DNA of 64,000 nucleotides from Escherichia ruysiae (GTDB lineage Bacteria; Pseudomonadota; Gammaproteobacteria; Enterobacterales; Enterobacteriaceae). A program made the translations under genes and the position numbers. The DNA is taken from the NCBI RefSeq assembly GCF_902498915.1, contig NZ_CABVLQ010000001.1; one strand, written 5' to 3'. Of the stretch, positions 60,840 through 64,000 are shown piece after piece (within the stretch, counting starts at the first letter, position 1; every line of letters begins with the position of its first letter). The notes under the pieces were generated by a model. That model saw only the letters and a program-made list of their open reading frames with translations, had not been told where the DNA came from and searched no databases.

Positions 60840-62663
60840 TTAATCTTCTTTCGGGCCACGGTTCGCGCGGCGACGATCGTTTTCCGTCAGGTGACGTTTA
60901 CGAATACGGATAGAGGTCGGAGTAACTTCTACCAGTTCGTCATCATCAATGAACTCCAGAGCTTGTTCCAGAGTCATGCGGATTGGTGGAACCAGAACAA
61001 CGGCTTCGTCAGTACCGGAAGCACGCATGTTGGTCAGTTTCTTACCGGTCAGGCAGTTTACAGTCAGGTCGTTAGAACGGCTGTGAATACCGATGATCTG
61101 ACCTTCGTAAACTTCTGCACCGTGACCGAGGAACAGCTTACCGCGATCCTGCAGACCGAACAGCGCGAACGCTACCGCTTTACCCTGACCGTTAGAGATC
61201 AGTACGCCGTTCTGACGCTGACCCACTTCGCCCGGACGCACATCGTCGTAGTGGCTGAAGGTGGAGTACAGCAGACCTGTACCAGAAGTCATGGTCATGA
61301 ACTCAGAACGGAAGCCAATCAGACCACGGCTTGGGATCACGTAGTCAAGACGTACGCGGCCTTTACCGTCTGGATTCATGTTTTTCAGCTCGCCTTTACG
61401 CTCGCCCAGCGCCTGCATTACAGAACCCTGATGCTGTTCTTCAACATCCAGAGTCACGTTTTCGAACGGCTCTTGTTTACGACCGTCGATTTCACGGAAG
61501 ATAACTTTCGGACGGGATACCGCCAGTTCGAAACCTTCACGACGCATGTTCTCGATAAGAACAGACAGGTGCAGTTCGCCACGACCAGAAACGCGGAACG
61601 CATCGGCGTCTTCGGTTTCTTCTACGCGCAGCGCAACGTTGTGTACCAGTTCTTTGTTCAGACGATCCAGGATCTGACGAGATGTTACGAACTTACCTTC
61701 TTTACCGCAGAACGGCGAGGTGTTAACGCAGAAGAACATAGAAACGGTCGGCTCATCAACGGAGAGTGCCGGCAATGCTTCAACGTTTTGCGTGTCGCAA
61801 ACGGTGTCAGAAATGTTCAGTTCGCCAAGGCCCGTGATCGCCACGATATCGCCAGCTTCCGCCATATCGGTTTCGATACGCTCCAGACCGAGGTGGCCCA
61901 GCACTTTACCGACTTTCGCGTTACGGGTTTTGCCTTCGCTATCGATGATAGTAACCTGCTGGTTCGGCTTCACTTTACCGCGCTTGATGCGGCCAATGCC
62001 GATAACACCAACATAGCTGTTGTAATCGAGCTGAGAAATCTGCATCTGGAACGGACCGTCAAGGTCAACGTCCGGCGCAGGAACGTGGTCAACAATCGCC
62101 TGATACAGCGGGGTCATGTCTTCCGCCATATCTTCGTGATCCAGACCCGCGATGCCGTTCAGCGCAGAAGCGTAAACGATCGGGAAGTCCAGCTGCTCAT
62201 CGGTCGCGTCGAGGTTAACGAACAGGTCGAATACCTGATCCACAACCCAGTCAGGACGCGCGCCAGGGCGGTCAACTTTGTTGATAACAACAATCGGCTT
62301 CAGGCCGTAAGCAAACGCTTTTTTGGTTACGAAGCGCGTTTGCGGCATCGGGCCGTCAAATGCGTCAACCACCAGCAGCACTGAGTCTACCATGGACATT
62401 ACACGTTCAACTTCACCACCGAAGTCGGCGTGCCCCGGGGTATCAACGATGTTGATACGGTAATCATTCCATTTGATAGCGGTGTTTTTCGCGAGGATGG
62501 TAATCCCACGCTCTTTCTCCAAATCGTTGGAGTCCATCACGCGCTCTTGAGTTTCGGCACGAGAGTCGAACGTACCGGATTGTTGGAGCAGCTTGTCTAC
62601 CAGGGTGGTTTTACCATGGTCTACGTGCGCGATGATGGCGATATTACGCAATTTTTCGATCAC
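60840..62663 (-). CDS. bipA: Ribosome-associated translational GTPase BipA/TypA
   Basis: EF-G-like GTPase of 607 residues that assists 50S subunit assembly and growth at low temperature. G1 AHVDHGKTTLVDKLL, switch I RGITILAKN, G3 DTPGHADFGGE, G4 VINKVDRPGA. Domains II, III and V follow and a BipA-specific C-terminal domain ends with a basic tail. Divergent from glnA. The opposite strand carries a 497-codon open frame that is an artefact of codon use. Confidence 0.97.
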   Translation of the reverse strand: MIEKLRNIAIIAHVDHGKTTLVDKLLQQSGTFDSRAETQERVMDSNDLEKERGITILAKNTAIKWNDYRINIVDTPGHADFGGEVERVMSMVDSVLLVVDAFDGPMPQTRFVTKKAFAYGLKPIVVINKVDRPGARPDWVVDQVFDLFVNLDATDEQLDFPIVYASALNGIAGLDHEDMAEDMTPLYQAIVDHVPAPDVDLDGPFQMQISQLDYNSYVGVIGIGRIKRGKVKPNQQVTIIDSEGKTRNAKVGKVLGHLGLERIETDMAEAGDIVAITGLGELNISDTVCDTQNVEALPALSVDEPTVSMFFCVNTSPFCGKEGKFVTSRQILDRLNKELVHNVALRVEETEDADAFRVSGRGELHLSVLIENMRREGFELAVSRPKVIFREIDGRKQEPFENVTLDVEEQHQGSVMQALGERKGELKNMNPDGKGRVRLDYVIPSRGLIGFRSEFMTMTSGTGLLYSTFSHYDDVRPGEVGQRQNGVLISNGQGKAVAFALFGLQDRGKLFLGHGAEVYEGQIIGIHSRSNDLTVNCLTGKKLTNMRASGTDEAVVLVPPIRMTLEQALEFIDDDELVEVTPTSIRIRKRHLTENDRRRANRGPKED

Positions 62664-63035
62664 AACTTTGCCTCAGGCATTAGAAATAGCGCGTTATTGT
62701 ACACGGATTAATCGCACTACAAAACAGGATCACAAACATCCTCCGCAAACAAGTATTGCAGAGTCCCTTTGTGATCGCTTTCACGGAGCATAAAAAGGGT
62801 TATCCAAAGGTCATTGCACCAATATGGTGCTTAATGTTTCCATTGAAGCACTATATTGGTGCAACACTCACATCATGGTGCAGCCCTTTTGCACGATGTT
62901 AAGCATGATAACGCCTTTTAGGGGCAATTTAAAAGTTGGCACAGATTTCGCTTTATCTTTTTTACGGCGACACGGCCAAAATAATTGCAGATTTCGTTAC
63001 CACGACGACAATGACCAATCCAGGAGAGTTAAAGT
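62664..63035 (+). promoter_or_regulatory. glnA control region: CRP, NtrC and sigma54 sites
   Basis: A 372-bp gene-free region. CRP site TGTGATCGCTTTCACG at 62770-62785. Two NtrC enhancers: TGCACCAATATGGTGC (62815-62830) and AGCACTATATTGGTGCA (62847-62863). A sigma54 -24/-12 element TTGGCAC-N5-TTCGCT (62936-62952) is followed about 80 bp later by the glnA ribosome site AGGAGAG. This matches the known glnAp1/glnAp2 arrangement for nitrogen-limitation control. Confidence 0.92.
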
Positions 63036-64000
63036 ATGTCCGCTGAACACGTACTGACGATGCTGAACGAGCACGAAGTGAAGTTTGTTGATTTGCGCTT
63101 CACCGATACCAAAGGTAAAGAACAGCACGTCACTATCCCTGCTCATCAGGTGAATGCTGAATTCTTCGAAGAAGGCAAAATGTTTGACGGCTCCTCGATT
63201 GGCGGCTGGAAAGGCATTAACGAATCCGACATGGTGCTGATGCCAGACGCATCCACCGCAGTGATTGACCCGTTCTTCGCCGACTCTACCCTGATTATCC
63301 GTTGCGATATCCTTGAACCTGGCACCCTGCAAGGCTATGACCGCGACCCGCGCTCTATTGCGAAGCGCGCCGAAGATTACCTGCGTTCCACTGGCATTGC
63401 CGACACCGTACTGTTCGGGCCAGAACCTGAATTCTTCCTGTTCGATGACATCCGTTTCGGATCTTCTATCTCCGGTTCTCACGTTGCTATCGACGATATC
63501 GAAGGCGCATGGAACTCCTCCACCAAATACGAAGGTGGTAACAAAGGTCACCGTCCGGCAGTGAAAGGCGGTTACTTCCCGGTTCCGCCAGTAGACTCAG
63601 CTCAGGATATCCGTTCTGAAATGTGTCTGGTGATGGAACAGATGGGGCTGGTGGTTGAAGCACATCACCACGAAGTAGCGACCGCAGGTCAGAACGAAGT
63701 GGCAACCCGCTTCAATACCATGACCAAAAAAGCTGACGAAATTCAGATCTACAAATATGTCGTTCACAACGTGGCGCACCGCTTCGGTAAAACCGCGACC
63801 TTTATGCCAAAACCGATGTTTGGTGATAACGGCTCCGGTATGCACTGCCACATGTCGCTGTCTAAAAACGGCGTAAACCTGTTTGCAGGCGACAAATACG
63901 CAGGTCTGTCTGAGCAGGCGCTGTACTACATTGGCGGCGTAATCAAACACGCGAAAGCGATTAACGCGCTGGCAAACCCGACCACCAACTCTTACAAGCG
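63036..64000 (+). CDS. glnA: Glutamine synthetase, 5' part (runs off window)
   Basis: GSI-type glutamine synthetase; the first 321 codons of about 469 are present. Makes glutamine from glutamate and ammonia in the cytoplasm. N-terminus MSAEHVLTMLNEHEVKFVDL, the MFDGSSIGGW loop, metal ligands in FGPEPEFFLFD and EVATAGQNEVATRF, and the ATP/His region GDNGSGMHCHMSLSK. The adenylylation-site tyrosine lies beyond the right edge. Start ATG at 63036 after CAGGAGAGTTAAAGT. Confidence 0.97.
   Translation, partial: MSAEHVLTMLNEHEVKFVDLRFTDTKGKEQHVTIPAHQVNAEFFEEGKMFDGSSIGGWKGINESDMVLMPDASTAVIDPFFADSTLIIRCDILEPGTLQGYDRDPRSIAKRAEDYLRSTGIADTVLFGPEPEFFLFDDIRFGSSISGSHVAIDDIEGAWNSSTKYEGGNKGHRPAVKGGYFPVPPVDSAQDIRSEMCLVMEQMGLVVEAHHHEVATAGQNEVATRFNTMTKKADEIQIYKYVVHNVAHRFGKTATFMPKPMFGDNGSGMHCHMSLSKNGVNLFAGDKYAGLSEQALYYIGGVIKHAKAINALANPTTNSYK

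Noticed and set aside
60891..62384. 497-codon open frame opposite bipA
   Set aside because: It is wholly antisense to a highly conserved GTPase gene, has no recognisable protein motif, and arises from the codon bias of bipA.

Overview
The window is a chromosomal segment of an Escherichia species. Nearly every gene aligns end to end with my memory of E. coli K-12 proteins, with a few percent divergence in places (for example the XylA C-terminus). I take it to be a non-K-12 lineage, such as a divergent E. coli, a cryptic clade or E. fergusonii. No searches were run; all comparisons with K-12 are from memory. I see no tRNA, rRNA, CRISPR array or intact insertion sequence.

Layout. 1-2918: glyQ (cut by the window edge), lipoprotein ysaB, the enterobacterial common antigen O-acetyltransferase wecH, and yiaA/yiaB. 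3086-11327: the xylose regulon (xylBA divergent from xylFGH-xylR). 11513-16720: bax, malS, avtA, ysaA. 16822-26846: the regulator yiaJ/plaR and the 2,3-diketo-L-gulonate / L-xylulose operon (yiaK, yiaL, a DUF4862 gene not in the K-12 operon as I recall it, TRAP transporter yiaMNO, lyxK, sgbH, sgbU, sgbE). 26878-31300: an AraC regulator, a GPH-type sugar transporter and a GH127 beta-L-arabinofuranosidase, so this half of the window is devoted to plant pentose and ascorbate-type sugars.

At about 31.3-31.4 kb, in REP repeats, the map jumps. From here to the right end the genes are those of the K-12 88-min region in reverse orientation: yiiG, fdhD, fdoGHI-fdhE, yiiE, yiiD, dtd, yihY, yihX, yihN, yihM, yihL, bipA, glnA. 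In K-12 the two blocks lie on opposite sides of oriC at roughly equal distance, so this looks like a large origin-symmetric inversion. Three further differences lie inside this half. (a) A two-gene operon encoding an HSP90-like ATPase and a large TPR-like protein sits between yiiG and fdhD (32686-36829). (b) A scarred region with small genes, a 5'-truncated antitoxin-like regulator and a hydrolase fragment lies between fdhE and yiiD (43.7-45.85 kb). (c) The sulfoquinovose locus is remodelled (48.9-57.5 kb).

The remodelled sulfosugar locus is the most interesting candidate. The core enzymes YihT (aldolase), YihU (sulfolactaldehyde reductase), YihV (sulfofructose kinase) and YihW (regulator) are intact and keep their substrate-binding residues. 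The upstream K-12 genes (ompL, yihO, yihP, sulfoquinovosidase yihQ, isomerase yihS) are absent. In their place are two MFS transporters, a sorbitol-dehydrogenase-type zinc dehydrogenase and an aldose-1-epimerase-like gene. The whole block is also flipped relative to its neighbours. This suggests a pathway that enters at sulfofructose from a different substrate, perhaps a sulfonated sugar alcohol oxidised by the dehydrogenase. The HSP90-like/TPR pair is the second candidate for an undescribed system.
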